From Nymphaea colorata (lineage: Eukaryota > Streptophyta > Magnoliopsida > Nymphaeales > Nymphaeaceae): a stretch of DNA of 64,000 nucleotides. The translations under genes were made by a program, and so were the position numbers. Positions 54,901 through 64,000 of the stretch are shown here, one piece after another. A model generated the notes under the pieces. It did no database searches and was not told where the DNA came from. It worked only from the letters and a program-made list of their open reading frames with translations. Each line of letters begins with the position of its first letter. Positions within the stretch are counted from its first letter, which is position 1. The stretch spans positions 18,658,848 through 18,722,847 of the forward strand of contig NC_045141.1 in NCBI RefSeq assembly GCF_008831285.2. Direction: 5' to 3'.

Positions 54901-57900
54901 TGTGCAAAAGAAGTGGAGAATGGACCAACTTGATGTCAAAAATGCATTCTTGAACGGCCATCTAGAGGAAGAGGTCTATATGAGCATGCCTCCTGGATAT
55001 ACCCAAGGCGAAAAATGTTGTCATCTCAAGAAAGCCTTGTATGGATTAAAGCAGTCTCCTAGAGCGTGGTTTGAAAGACTGAGGATAGTTATGAGGATTA
55101 ATGGATACAAACAGGGAAATGGTGATCACACTTTGTTCATCAAGCAGAGAAATGACCTAGTGAGTCTTCTTCTTGTATATGTTGATGATATGATTGTCAC
55201 AGGTGACGATGAAGAAGAAAAAAGGAAGATGAAGGAGAGGTTAGCTGCTGAATTCGACCTTAAAGATCTGGGTAAACTAAGGTACTTTCTGGGGATAGAG
55301 ATTGCTCGATCAGAAACGGGGCTTGTTATGAGCCAAAGGAAGTACACTCTGGATTTGTTAAAGGAGACAGGTAAACTTGGATGTAGGCCCTTTCTAACTC
55401 CAATGGAGTCTGGTACTAAGATTAGCATCAAAACTGGCAACATCCTGGATGAGAAAGGAAAAGGACGATATCAGAGGTTGGTTGGTAAGCTCATCTATCT
55501 TACTCTAACCTGCCCTGATATCACTTATGCTGTGAATGTGTTGAGTCAGTTTATGCATGCTCCTATTGATTGTCACTGGAAGAGTGCAGAAAGAGTGTTG
55601 GAGTACCTGAAGAATGATCCAGGAAAAGGATTACTATATATTCAGCAAAACCAGCTTAATATTGAAGGATACTCTGATGCAGATTGGGCAGGGTGCACTG
55701 ATACTAGGAGGTCTACCACAGGGTACTGCATCTTTCTGGGGGGTAACCTGGTTGTATGGAGAAGTAAAAGGCAGGAAGTTTGTTCTAAATCCAGTGCTGA
55801 GGCTGAATACAGGGCGGTTGCTATGGGAGTTACAGAAATGTTATGGTTGAAGATCCTTCTAGCAGATATTGGAGTTGAAATGGAAGAGAAGATGAAGATG
55901 TACTGCGACAACAAGTCTGCAATTAACCTTGCAAATAATCCCGTCCTGCATGACAGAACTAAACATGTGGAGATTGATCGCCACTTTATAAGGGATCGCA
56001 TAGATTCAAAGGAGTTGATTCTGCCTTATATGAAGTCTGGAGATCAAATTGCAGATGTTTTAACTAAAGCCTTATGTACATCCCAATTTGAAAAAAATGT
56101 GAGCAAGCTTGGCATGTTTGACATGTATGCCAAGCTTGAGGGGGAGTGTTAGAATATTGTGTATTGGGAACCGGGTCTGGATATGGACCCGGTCCCATGG
56201 GCGCGGGAACCGAGAGTGGCTCGGTTCCCTAGACAGGTCTCCCTCTTATATTCCCACTTATTGCTGTTTTGTTGATTAAGTGAGTAATAATATTCTCTCT
56301 CCTAGGGTTGCGGTTTTGCCCCTAGGTTAGAGCCTCTCCGTGGTTTTTCACCTCTTCTTGAGGTTTTCCATGTATATCGTGTGTTTCCTTTCTGTTTCTC
56401 TTGTCCATTGCGTGTTTCTACAGTATATATTATCACTTTACTGTTGCCAGGTTGATGCCTGCCCTCGCTTCTCTATATTCACTGCTTTGATTCAAGTGAA
56501 GATTTCCTTTTAGCTATCTCTCATAAGAAAGGACATGTAAAGAATCAAAAAGGCACATTCAGACACACTTGAGTTAGTTGTAGAACCTTTTCTAAGTGAT
56601 GGATCAGATCCAGGAAAACATTACATTTACAGACCTCAAAGATCCTGGCAGATCTCTTACTGTTGCAGGACAAATGTAGTAGATCATTTTCCTATCAATT
56701 GACTGAAGGGTACAAAAAGACAAAAAACTTGTTCATGTGCAAAAGGCACCAAATAGCTTTGCCACAGGAAAACATTACCTGAACAAGGAACTAAAAATAT
56801 AACTTGTGAAAAGGCTCCACACTTATGCAACGGAGAACCACCTTCATTCATCACTGAGCTTACTCTCCTAAACATACCCACTTTAATATTTTACAAATAC
56901 CAGGACACTATTGCCATTTTGAACCCAGCTTATAAGTTATAACATTGGCAAAATACTGTTACATCCTTGATATATCACAAAAAATAAAAGTATCAGGATA
57001 GTACCTTGAGATATTTCAGACATTTTGCTGATACTTTCAAAAAACCTTTTTTTTCAGATTTTAAACATGTGAGTTTCTCTTTTTGTTTCTTTCATGCTTT
57101 TTCAAAAGTTTTTCTACTTGTTTCTTCTTTTTAACTTTTTTTTCTTTTGTTCCTTGTTGTATACCAGCTTTAAAACTTCTGAGACTCTCAGTATTTTCCT
57201 AAGAACCACACCTTGAAAAAAAAAAATCCGAGAAAACCCCACAGAAAAAGTGCTGCTAAATGCTAACTTTATGTTTTAAAATAATTTTCCAGCCATAGAA
57301 GCAACCAGATTATGAGAAAAAAAATGTTAGTGGTCAAAGACAGATGCATGTTAGATCTTTTTCAAGTTCACATGATTGCTGTATGCTGGAAAGCAATCGG
57401 AAAATCATAGCATTAAATAGGAGGATCAAAAGGTCCTCAAGACCATGTCATTGTCCCAATCTCGGCCACCAAATCTTTTTTCTCTTTCCAGCATATTATC
57501 ACAGAAAACACTTATCCAACTAAACATCAGCTGCTAAAACTGACTCCTAAAAACACATCATACGGTAAAGCTATATTATAATACATGGAAGGCAACATAC
57601 TGCAACTCAAAGCCAAGATTGCCAAGATTATCGTATGCATGAACTAGCCAATCATATATTGGTGTTTTCCAAAATAAATGTGAAATTCTAAAAAAAAAAT
57701 TGATATTTTCCTAGTAAATGAAATCACTGCTATACCTGTTGAACATCATAATCACAATTCCCTGCACGCAAAGAACAGTGATATATCAGCAGAACATAAA
57801 TTTCATCCTAACATCTAGCAATTAACTACACAGATTAAGGCAACAAGAATAACCGCATTCTATCTCCAGCTGAGTTGCATATCATATCTGTCAACAGTCA

Positions 57901-60114
57901 CTGACAGGCAGGAAACAAAAAACTTAATTTTAAACCAGCATCATGTGCCCTCATATGCTAACAAGATTTTATCAATTAAAATAAATGTATCTTGTGGAAA
58001 GGCTTCGTATTTAGTTGTATATTTAGGCAAGACCATTTGCTCATGCCCAGGATACTGTGAAAAGCAACAAATTATTCCTCCACTTCAGAGCAAGGCCAAC
58101 ACTGTTAAGCAGAAATGCTTCTAAATCAGCATGTTTAACAACATTTGTTACTGTACAAATTACAATACGATCTCAGACCAGTAAGATAACAGTGGCTTTC
58201 TTGTCAAATATACAGGCTTACTTGTCCATCTATTTAACAACCTGACCCCTCCTGGACTAGGGCCCCTGGTTTGGCGGATTCCAACCCACCCCCTAGCAGT
58301 TTTGGCTCCAACCCCAAAAAGGCTAGGAATCAAGACAATCATCTCATTAATGGCCTCTGTTTATAAGCCCTTGAAGATCCCTCACAATGTTCGATACGGG
58401 ACTAAACTTCTGGGGTGTTACAATTGCAAACAAAATCACAGCTATTGATTGGATAGGTGACCTACTTAGAGATATGAAGGTGCACCATATGAAACCACAG
58501 AAACTCTATTGTGACTTGCGACACATAAGTGCAACCTAGTCACAGTTTCCATTAGCCACATTTAATCAAATAGCATGAGCAATAATGCTCTCAAAACCAA
58601 CTACTTTTAGGTAATAGAGCAATGTGTTTTGAAAGAAAAGTGAAGGTCAACGCCTACTTGTCATTGACCTGATCATATTCTATAGTATTCATATGAATCA
58701 AGCCCAAAATTTCCAGTAGATAATTTGGATTTTACTTGGGATCACCATAGCCTCTCTTCCCATGCTAATAGCTCAATTACATGCCAAGAACCACACACTG
58801 AAAGCTGAGGGTGTCCTTAGTTGCTACTTATGTCGTCAGCTGAATGCCCCCCCAACATTAAAGGGCCTGTTTGGTTGACATGAGACAAAAATCCAGTTCC
58901 AAAAAGAAAAAAAGACCAGGTTTCTAATGCATGAGGGGGAATTGCTTGCGAGAAATTTGTGTTTATCATTATTTGATTGTTTGGGCCTGAGTGGGTGCAG
59001 ACATCCCTCCGCACAGAACTCACCAAAAAAACTAACAAAATAGGCAGGTCCATGGAATTCCTCCGTGGTTTAGAACCGTACTCTATACCCAACCCATCGA
59101 TATAAAAGTGGCAGCCCTACTCTCTCTCTCTCTCTCTCTCTCTCCCTCTCCCCTACACACAACCACATTGTGTTAGTGGATATAAAGCATTCTAAGCTAA
59201 AAAAATGGAAAAAGCAAACAGAAATATAGCTGACCAAACCACCGAAAATTATGCTGTCCACAATCACATTATCACTGACAGATGAGAATTACGCAATGTA
59301 CAAACACATTTTGTTAGCAGGCATAAAAACATTTGAAATTAAAAAAGACCATGCATAAAACAAACTGAATTTAACAAACTAAAACGCTAAAGTTGAGAAT
59401 TATACAGAAAGAAGTGCACAGCTAAGAAGCCAATTGTCAAGTATCGAACTGCTTACCAAGAATGTCTCTGATCATATCCTTGTCAAGGTGGAAACCATCT
59501 CCAAACATGGAAAACAAGAACTCCTCAATGCTCTTCATGCGATGTGACTTCTTACTTTGGTCACTAACAGATGTAAGTACATTCATGGTCATGTCGCTCT
59601 TCCCCATTTCCTTCACCGTGGGGGTGGTCTTATGGCCGTGTTCACATGTTCCTCTCTGGAAAATTCCAGGCCTTGCATATGCCTTTCCTATGACACTTGA
59701 AACTGTGCCAACTGAGACTGAAGCCTTCCTATATTTTGAACTCTTTGGTTCTTTCATGTTCTTCTGCATGCAATCAACCAACCCCTCGTTCCGCGGATAG
59801 TTAAAGGGCTGTCGTCCTTCAAAGTTAGAACAAACATTCGACTTCACTCTGCTGTTGTCGGGGTCGGTAGCCAAGGCTTCCAAATGCGTAGGTTCCAGAG
59901 AACAGGCACCATCAGACTGATCAACTTGAGCTAGTCCTTCCTTTCGCAAGCCAGATAAAATATCAGCGGCAATTTCTACATCTTTGCCAGCTCTGCAATA
60001 GGCAGATGCAATTTCTTCAAGCGAGACGGATGAAAAGGAATGGAGCAGCAGTTCCAAGTCCTTGGTTTCATGGTCCTCTTCTGAAGAGAAGAATAACTCC
60101 TCACTTGCATCCAT
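42946..60114 (-). CDS. CUE-like/DUF1771/Smr-domain protein, eleven exons
   Basis: Minus-strand exons: 60114-59457, 57761-57736 (26-nt microexon), 50397-50323, 48006-47933, 47179-46947, 46607-46465, 45872-45816, 44493-44432, 44311-44205, 44118-44048 and 43071-42946 (TGA). They join in frame to 543 residues. An N-terminal helical CUE-like region (LELLLHSFSSVSLEEIASAYCRAG near 20-45) is echoed by a second one around residues 200-240 (EEFLFSMFG through NCDYDVQQAAKELL). Residues about 380-443 are a DUF1771 module (YQEAKVSEFQALRKSAQQQW; AAQAYSEGNLDRAKYLLEEG). The last 95 residues are an Smr domain with TLDVHDHGKRQAIQLLKLHL and EEGNPGTIIVRL. Smr domains are nucleic-acid nucleases in other proteins; activity here is unproven. 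It resembles the Arabidopsis protein I recall as At5g58720. Intron 2 exceeds 7 kb and carries an antisense copia element. Confidence 0.9.
43675..43704. repeat. (AAT)n microsatellite
   Basis: Imperfect ATA/AAT trinucleotide run in the last intron of the Smr gene. Confidence 0.85.
45223..45516. repeat. Diverged direct duplication in an intron of the Smr gene
   Basis: The segment 45223-45345, starting TTAGCTCCTATTTTTGCTTA, is repeated with changes at 45406-45516, starting TTAGCTTCTATTTTTGCTTA. Both continue with similar CATGATACT, TTTACAT/TTTGCAT and TACTTCCT/TGCTTCCT words. Confidence 0.7.
46176..46216. repeat. Perfect 16-bp inverted repeat with 9-nt loop
   Basis: GCTCAGTCCTGGTCAA at 46176-46191 is followed after nine bases by its exact reverse complement, TTGACCAGGACTGAGC, at 46201-46216. 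It lies in an intron of the Smr gene and would fold into a strong hairpin in either strand's RNA. Confidence 0.95.
48955..48982. repeat. Short 7-bp tandem repeat (GTTGAAA)
   Basis: About four tandem units of GTTGAAA in an intron of the Smr gene. Confidence 0.85.
49201..49262. repeat. Imperfect CT/CTT-rich pyrimidine tract
   Basis: A 60-bp run of CCTTC/CTCCT words in an intron of the Smr gene; purine-rich on the transcribed strand. Confidence 0.8.
51285..51289. repeat. 5-bp target-site duplication of the copia element (left)
   Basis: GTATA immediately before the 5' LTR is repeated at 56423-56427 immediately after the 3' LTR. Confidence 0.95.
51290..51565 (+). repeat. 5' LTR of the copia element
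   Basis: 276 bp, same length as the 3' LTR. The five differences are four transitions and one transversion; the first is G at 51326 versus A at 56183. Confidence 0.97.
51566..51578 (+). promoter_or_regulatory. Primer-binding site for initiator tRNA-Met
   Basis: TGGTATCAGAGCC directly follows the 5' LTR, the standard plant copia primer-binding site. Confidence 0.95.
51715..51764 (+). repeat. 25-bp tandem duplication in the copia leader
   Basis: The unit beginning CCGTCGTCATCCCTTT is repeated exactly at 51715-51739 and 51740-51764, in a GCCGCC-rich leader between the primer site and gag. Confidence 0.9.
56104..56138 (+). repeat. 12-bp perfect inverted repeat just before the polypurine tract
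   Basis: CAAGCTTGGCAT (56104-56115) and ATGCCAAGCTTG (56127-56138) flank an 11-nt loop. It overlaps the end of the polyprotein and touches the purine tract. Confidence 0.95.
56138..56146 (+). promoter_or_regulatory. Polypurine tract of the copia element
   Basis: GAGGGGGAG directly abuts the 3' LTR, the usual site for plus-strand priming. Confidence 0.95.
56147..56422 (+). repeat. 3' LTR of the copia element
   Basis: 276 bp, 98% identical to the 5' LTR; overlaps the last six bases of the polyprotein frame. Followed by the GTATA duplication at 56423-56427. Confidence 0.97.
59121..59153. repeat. (CT)n microsatellite
   Basis: CT run of about 30 bp in intron 1 of the Smr gene. Confidence 0.9.
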
Positions 60115-61040
60115 ATTCAGGTTTTTGCTGCGCCGACTGCAACTTTAAGGAAATTCAGATCAATAATCGGGTCGGCTCCATGACATTATCAATAGAAGGA
60201 GAGACAAATCAAAAAGATGAAACCAGGAATACTGTTGCATCGGAATTCTAATGCAGCATAAAAATTGTACCCTTCCTAACTGCGCTGCGTCAGAACAATC
60301 TTGCTCTTGAAACTACATTTGCCAGGATTTTACAAAGAACGCGAGAAAAAATAAAATCTACTAAACCACGAGCTACTGGGACAAACATCGGAAAATCCGA
60401 AACGAAGGAGGAGGAAGAAAAAGGAAAACCCGAAATGTTGCAATCCACAATCGCCGACAAATCTGAAAAGCTATTTGGACTCGATAAAAATGGCTACCCG
60501 GAATGGTTCCAGAAGACGAGTGTCGCCCGAAAAGAATGCGGCGAAATAGAGAAATTAAACCGGGAATTCAACCGTCAATTTCCGACGAAGATATATCAAA
60601 AGAGACAACCAGAAAAACAAAATCAGCTCAACCTCGTTAGTGTGCACTCCAGGGGGAGTGAACACGGAACTCATCGATCCACTCCACTGTATATATCCAA
60701 GAAACGTAAGACAATGACAACCGTAATTTCAAGGACGAAAATAAATAAATAAAAAAATACCGGATGACTGTCCGAACCGAAGAAGAAACGAGAAAAACGT
60801 CGGACGAACCCCCGGAATTGCAGGGCGGGCCACCGGACGGTGTGATGCTTAAAAGTGAGCAGCAGAGGATCCAAAAAATGGCAGCTCGGGGAGAAATACG
60901 AAAATGGCGGTTCGGAGGGAATCGGACTTCCGGTAGCGGGAAAACCAGATTCCTGATCCTATTCGCCCCTCATTTCCCAGAAAATAACTGTTGAGCCACT
61001 CCTTCTCGTCGTTTTTGGTTACTCTAGCCAGCAAAGATAG
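60115..61040 (-). promoter_or_regulatory. Presumed leader and promoter of the Smr gene
   Basis: Sequence directly upstream of the start codon on the minus strand, moderately GC-rich to about 61000 and then falling to AT-rich repeats. Open frames here have no family resemblance. The transcription start cannot be placed by eye. Confidence 0.4.
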
Positions 61041-61318
61041 TGACAGCTCCGATAAAATCGGTTTTCGAATCGCATCGGTTAAAATTAATGAATCGGTGAA
61101 TCCGATATTGTTGAAAAATGCGAAATAATCTAAAAATACTATATAAATTAATTATAAAATAAGACAGCCCTTTAAATGTTTACAAAAATAACCAAAATAA
61201 ATGAAATGTAGCACTCTTATTTCGGCCATTGCCTAATTTTAAATCTGGGAGTTTGTGAATCATTAGGATCCAGCGTTCCATTTAAGACATGTTGACACAC
61301 TCATAAACTAATGCCCTA

Positions 61319-61356
<38 letters not shown>

Positions 61357-61443
61357 GTTAATTTTTTAACATAAAATTGAAAATCGAACAACGATTGACT
61401 TGCCGTATCGGTCAGCAAATGATACGGTGCTAATACAACATTG
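61041..61443. mobile_element. Candidate MITE with ATCGG-rich ends
   Basis: ATCGG/GATACGG words cluster at 61057-61105 and again at 61395-61425 in inverted sense, around an AT-rich core that contains a (TA)n tract at 61317-61357. Related words lie at 7.6-8.0 and 13.8-14.0 kb. Ends and target duplication not resolved. Confidence 0.35.
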
Positions 61444-62365
61444 TTTTGAGCTGCAACGTAGAGAAAGAAGGGAATAGAAAGCTGTCAGTTAAAAAGATAA
61501 AAGAGAATGGTGGACATGCACTACAAGGCAACGAAGAATTACAGTGGGAAGAATGTGAAGGAGAAAAAGGAAAGAAGAAGAAGACAAGAAAAAGCTCATC
61601 GTCGCCAGTGTGATAATTTAGAATCATATATAATGTCAGAATCACAGTCACCATGTTTTGGAGAATTAAAAAATGAACATATGTTTTGGAGCTAGAAATT
61701 ATAGAGAAGAGGCTCTAGTTATGCACTTTTAAATTCAAGAACCCCGAAAAAAAATCCTAAAATATTAATATGAAAATAAGCATTTTTTGTTGGTGTATGC
61801 AAGAAATTGGTCTATGTGGGCAATTGCCCACGCCTGCCTCGCCCTCGATGGATTTCAAAACAATTGGCTAGATGACGCTGGCTTTCAAAATGGTGGACTT
61901 GACTATTATATTTCCATAGATTTTTTTTTTGTCAAATAGGAATTATAGATTTCAGGAAGATTTATATTGATTATGAGATTGTTCCCTTCCTTTTTTTTTT
62001 AACATCTTAATAGGAAAAAGAAAATATTTTTAAAAAATCAACTTTCATCCTACATCTGTTTTCAAAATTCTGCAGCGACATAAGAACATTATCAATAGAT
62101 CTACGACAATAGATCTACGACGAGGAAACGTGTCTGAGACGGCACCTACAGGCACTAAAGCAAGCCCTGTATCATAGGTACTCAAAGGTTGGGTGGGGGT
62201 TTCGGCCTTCTTTTATCTATCTTAAAAAATAATAATAATAAAATAAAGCAGCATGTCATATGCACAAATGACTGCAATTGCCCCTTTATACCTTTTTTCA
62301 TGATTGATGTCTCAATGTAAACTTGTATAGCTTCTACTTGTAACCTTCTAAGAAATATCTCCATT

Positions 62366-62396
<31 letters not shown>

Positions 62397-64000
62397 GAAA
62401 GGGTTCCCTGACGCTCTGCCTTTGCTTCCTTGTTTTTATATTGTGGTGAAATAAGACATTTGTTTACTCTATGGGTCCCATAAAAACAATTAATTCTTCT
62501 CGGATTTATTTAAGCAATAAACTGTTAAATGAAGGAAACCAAAGCTTAAGCACGTTTTTATTATTTCATTGAAACACAAGCTTTATTTTAAAAAAAATAA
62601 ATTTATTGCCAGAATTGACACATCATTGGATATAGTTCACAATTTTTTTTCAATTAATCATGTATTGCTTAATCAAACTGAGATTGTATGATTTGATTAA
62701 AAACTCTTCACAATCCAGACCCAAGTAGGATGTCAATCTTCTTTTCAAGACTAATGTTGTAGAATATTAGATTCCTATAATCCCAACGGGGTTGGCACAA
62801 AGGAATACGGTAGTCAAGTCTCCCTTTCAAATCTCTAGAGTGCCAACTGCTAGCTCACTGTGCTGTAAACGAGAGGCCACCAACATGCAAGTTGAAGCAC
62901 AATGGGAACGACGTCTCAAAGCACCAAAGTAGGCCTTGTACCCTACGAGAATAAGAGGTTGGGTGGAGACTGTTCTTCAAGCAGGGGAATATTAGATCCC
63001 CATATGAAGCCACAAGAAATCTACAAAGCTCACGTGCTGGGTAAATAAGTAAGCTATTTTTTTTTTAGGAACTTGAGCATCCATTTAAATGATTAAAAAC
63101 GAGAGCTGTAAGTAAGAATTATTTCAAAAGCTCCGGCATGTGTTTGAAATTATCTAAAAACATTAGTGTACGCTTTGAAACTTTCGTAAAATTTATATCT
63201 ATTGGAAAAGGAAAAACAAAGCATGTTATTGTAAGATGTACTTCAAAATTTCAGTAGTGCACGAATTTGAAGGCAATCTAGCAAGTAAGATCCCAACTTA
63301 AACATGAAGCCAGATCTTCGCTTGTAATTGTAGCATCTTATAAATTATTGAAATATGAATTTAATTATTTAAGCTAATGAGATGTTTAATTAAAACTTCT
63401 ATTTATGTTTGCATAATTAAAAAATGCTTCACTTTTACAAAGTTTTGACCAACTTGTTTTCGGTTTTAAGGCATGCTTGAAACTGTGCTTTTTAATGTTT
63501 ATTTATCAACTAGGAGTGAAAAGGTAATTGCAAAAAATAAATTGCATGCTGGTATAAATATGTTAATAATTGGGAACATTTTTTGTGGATTTTTTATTTA
63601 TATTCACATGCTTAGATCAAGGGCCTCACCCTCCCCCTATCAGCTGAGCGAGGTTTAGCCACCATCCGAAAGAATGCAGAAGCCCCTACCCAACCCCTCT
63701 TCCCTTAGGATACATCACATGTTTCTATGTCTCTAGATGTCTTCCTTCCTATCGTGCTTCAACTTACACATTGATGATCACTCATCCCTTATATGTTCTA
63801 AATAAAGACTGGTTGCCTATCAATCTTTATTCGATCCCGTTGTACCAGCCTCCTTAGGGATAACCTCACCCTCTTCCTCCCGATACCCCACATGCGAAAG
63901 AAAATTATATTTTGCGACATCACATTTTGGAAACTGCATCATCGCCGATGACATCAAACGTCACTCTTTTTTATTTTTTATTTTATTTTTTTCTGGTTTC
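61444..64000. other. Intergenic, repeats only
   Basis: No gene seen. Contains a (TA)n run at about 62371-62395, a possible SINE-like segment at 62785-62990, and a partly similar segment at about 62105-62200 sharing GCAC(C/T)AAAG and AGGTTGGGTGG words. Confidence 0.5.
62785..62990 (+). mobile_element. Possible tRNA-derived SINE fragment
   Basis: TGGCACAAAGG at 62793-62803 fits a pol III A box, and TTTCAAATCT about 25 bp later loosely fits a B box. A downstream part resembles 62105-62200. No clear A-rich tail or target duplication was found, so this is tentative. Confidence 0.3.

Larger units (their letters stand above)
51863..56152 (+). pseudogene. Copia gag-pol polyprotein, interrupted by two nonsense codons
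   Basis: One reading frame from ATG 51863 to the TAG ending at 56152, without frameshift but with TAG at 53687-53689 and TAA at 54698-54700. An upstream TTG at 51848 is not taken as the start. Gag carries a zinc knuckle, CSHCNKLGHSVDFYW, in which the last Cys of C-x2-C-x4-H-x4-C is replaced by Tyr. The protease has WIVDSGATHHM. Integrase has the pre-integrase zinc motif, VHSDVWG, the TDN Asp after the first stop, and a conserved Glu in NGIAERKNRHL. Reverse transcriptase shows NAFLNGHLEEEVYM and YVDDM. RNase H shows SDADWAG, SSAEAEY, DNKSA and KHVEIDRHF. The first stop falls inside integrase and the second at the start of the reverse-transcriptase region. The codon changes look like single substitutions. 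Confidence 0.95.
51290..56422 (+). mobile_element. Complete Ty1/copia LTR retrotransposon, antisense in a Smr-gene intron
   Basis: A 5133-bp element with 276-bp LTRs (51290-51565 and 56147-56422) that begin TGTTAG and end CTACA. A primer-binding site TGGTATCAGAGCC at 51566-51578 matches plant initiator tRNA-Met, and a purine tract GAGGGGGAG (56138-56146) precedes the 3' LTR. Target duplications GTATA flank it. The polyprotein order is gag, protease, integrase, reverse transcriptase, RNase H, which defines copia. The LTRs differ at five of 276 sites (1.8%), so the insertion is young. The polyprotein frame has two nonsense codons, so this copy cannot make its proteins as one chain. Confidence 0.97.

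Noticed and set aside
63600..63900. Possible SINE or gene fragment near the window end
   Set aside because: Locally C-rich sequence with no pol III boxes, coding frame or boundary that I could support.

Overview
The window is nuclear DNA of a flowering plant. Genes have many introns with GT/AG borders and the intergenic space is AT-rich and full of repeats. It contains a plant-type beta-expansin and a plant Ty1/copia element with an initiator tRNA-Met primer site. I cannot fix the species from sequence alone; the low gene density and long introns would fit a woody or early-diverging angiosperm, but that is a guess.

Layout. (1) 78-5672 (+): the 3' four exons of a cysteine-rich conserved protein whose 5' part lies outside the window. 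(2) 8900-12440 (+): a complete six-exon tetraspanin of the TET18/19/20 (TOM2A-homolog) type. (3) 15081-18510 (-): a complete four-exon beta-expansin, convergent with the tetraspanin. (4) 18.5-34 kb: about 15 kb without a convincing gene, holding hAT-like MITEs, TA/GA microsatellites and AT-rich MITEs bounded by those microsatellites; a GC-richer spot at 29.45-29.85 kb may be an unrecognised first exon. (5) 34914-40852 (+): a complete six-exon gene for a 490-residue F-box-like plus seven-repeat RCC1 protein. (6) 42946-60114 (-): a complete eleven-exon gene for a 543-residue CUE-like/DUF1771/Smr-domain protein, convergent with the RCC1 gene. Its second intron is over 7 kb because a 5.1-kb copia retrotransposon (51290-56422) sits in it in antisense orientation, with a perfect 5-bp target duplication. 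(7) 60.1-64 kb: the gene's leader and promoter, then repeats.

Exon borders were derived by hand by matching reading phase across GT/AG sites; each multi-exon model closes in frame and agrees with the length I expect for its family. The protein genes are ordinary housekeeping or cell-wall genes with no sign of operating as one pathway. I found no evidence of a new molecular system. The most original material is in the transposons: a hAT-like MITE family with 8-bp duplications, and two MITE families that sit inside (TA)n/(GA)n tracts.
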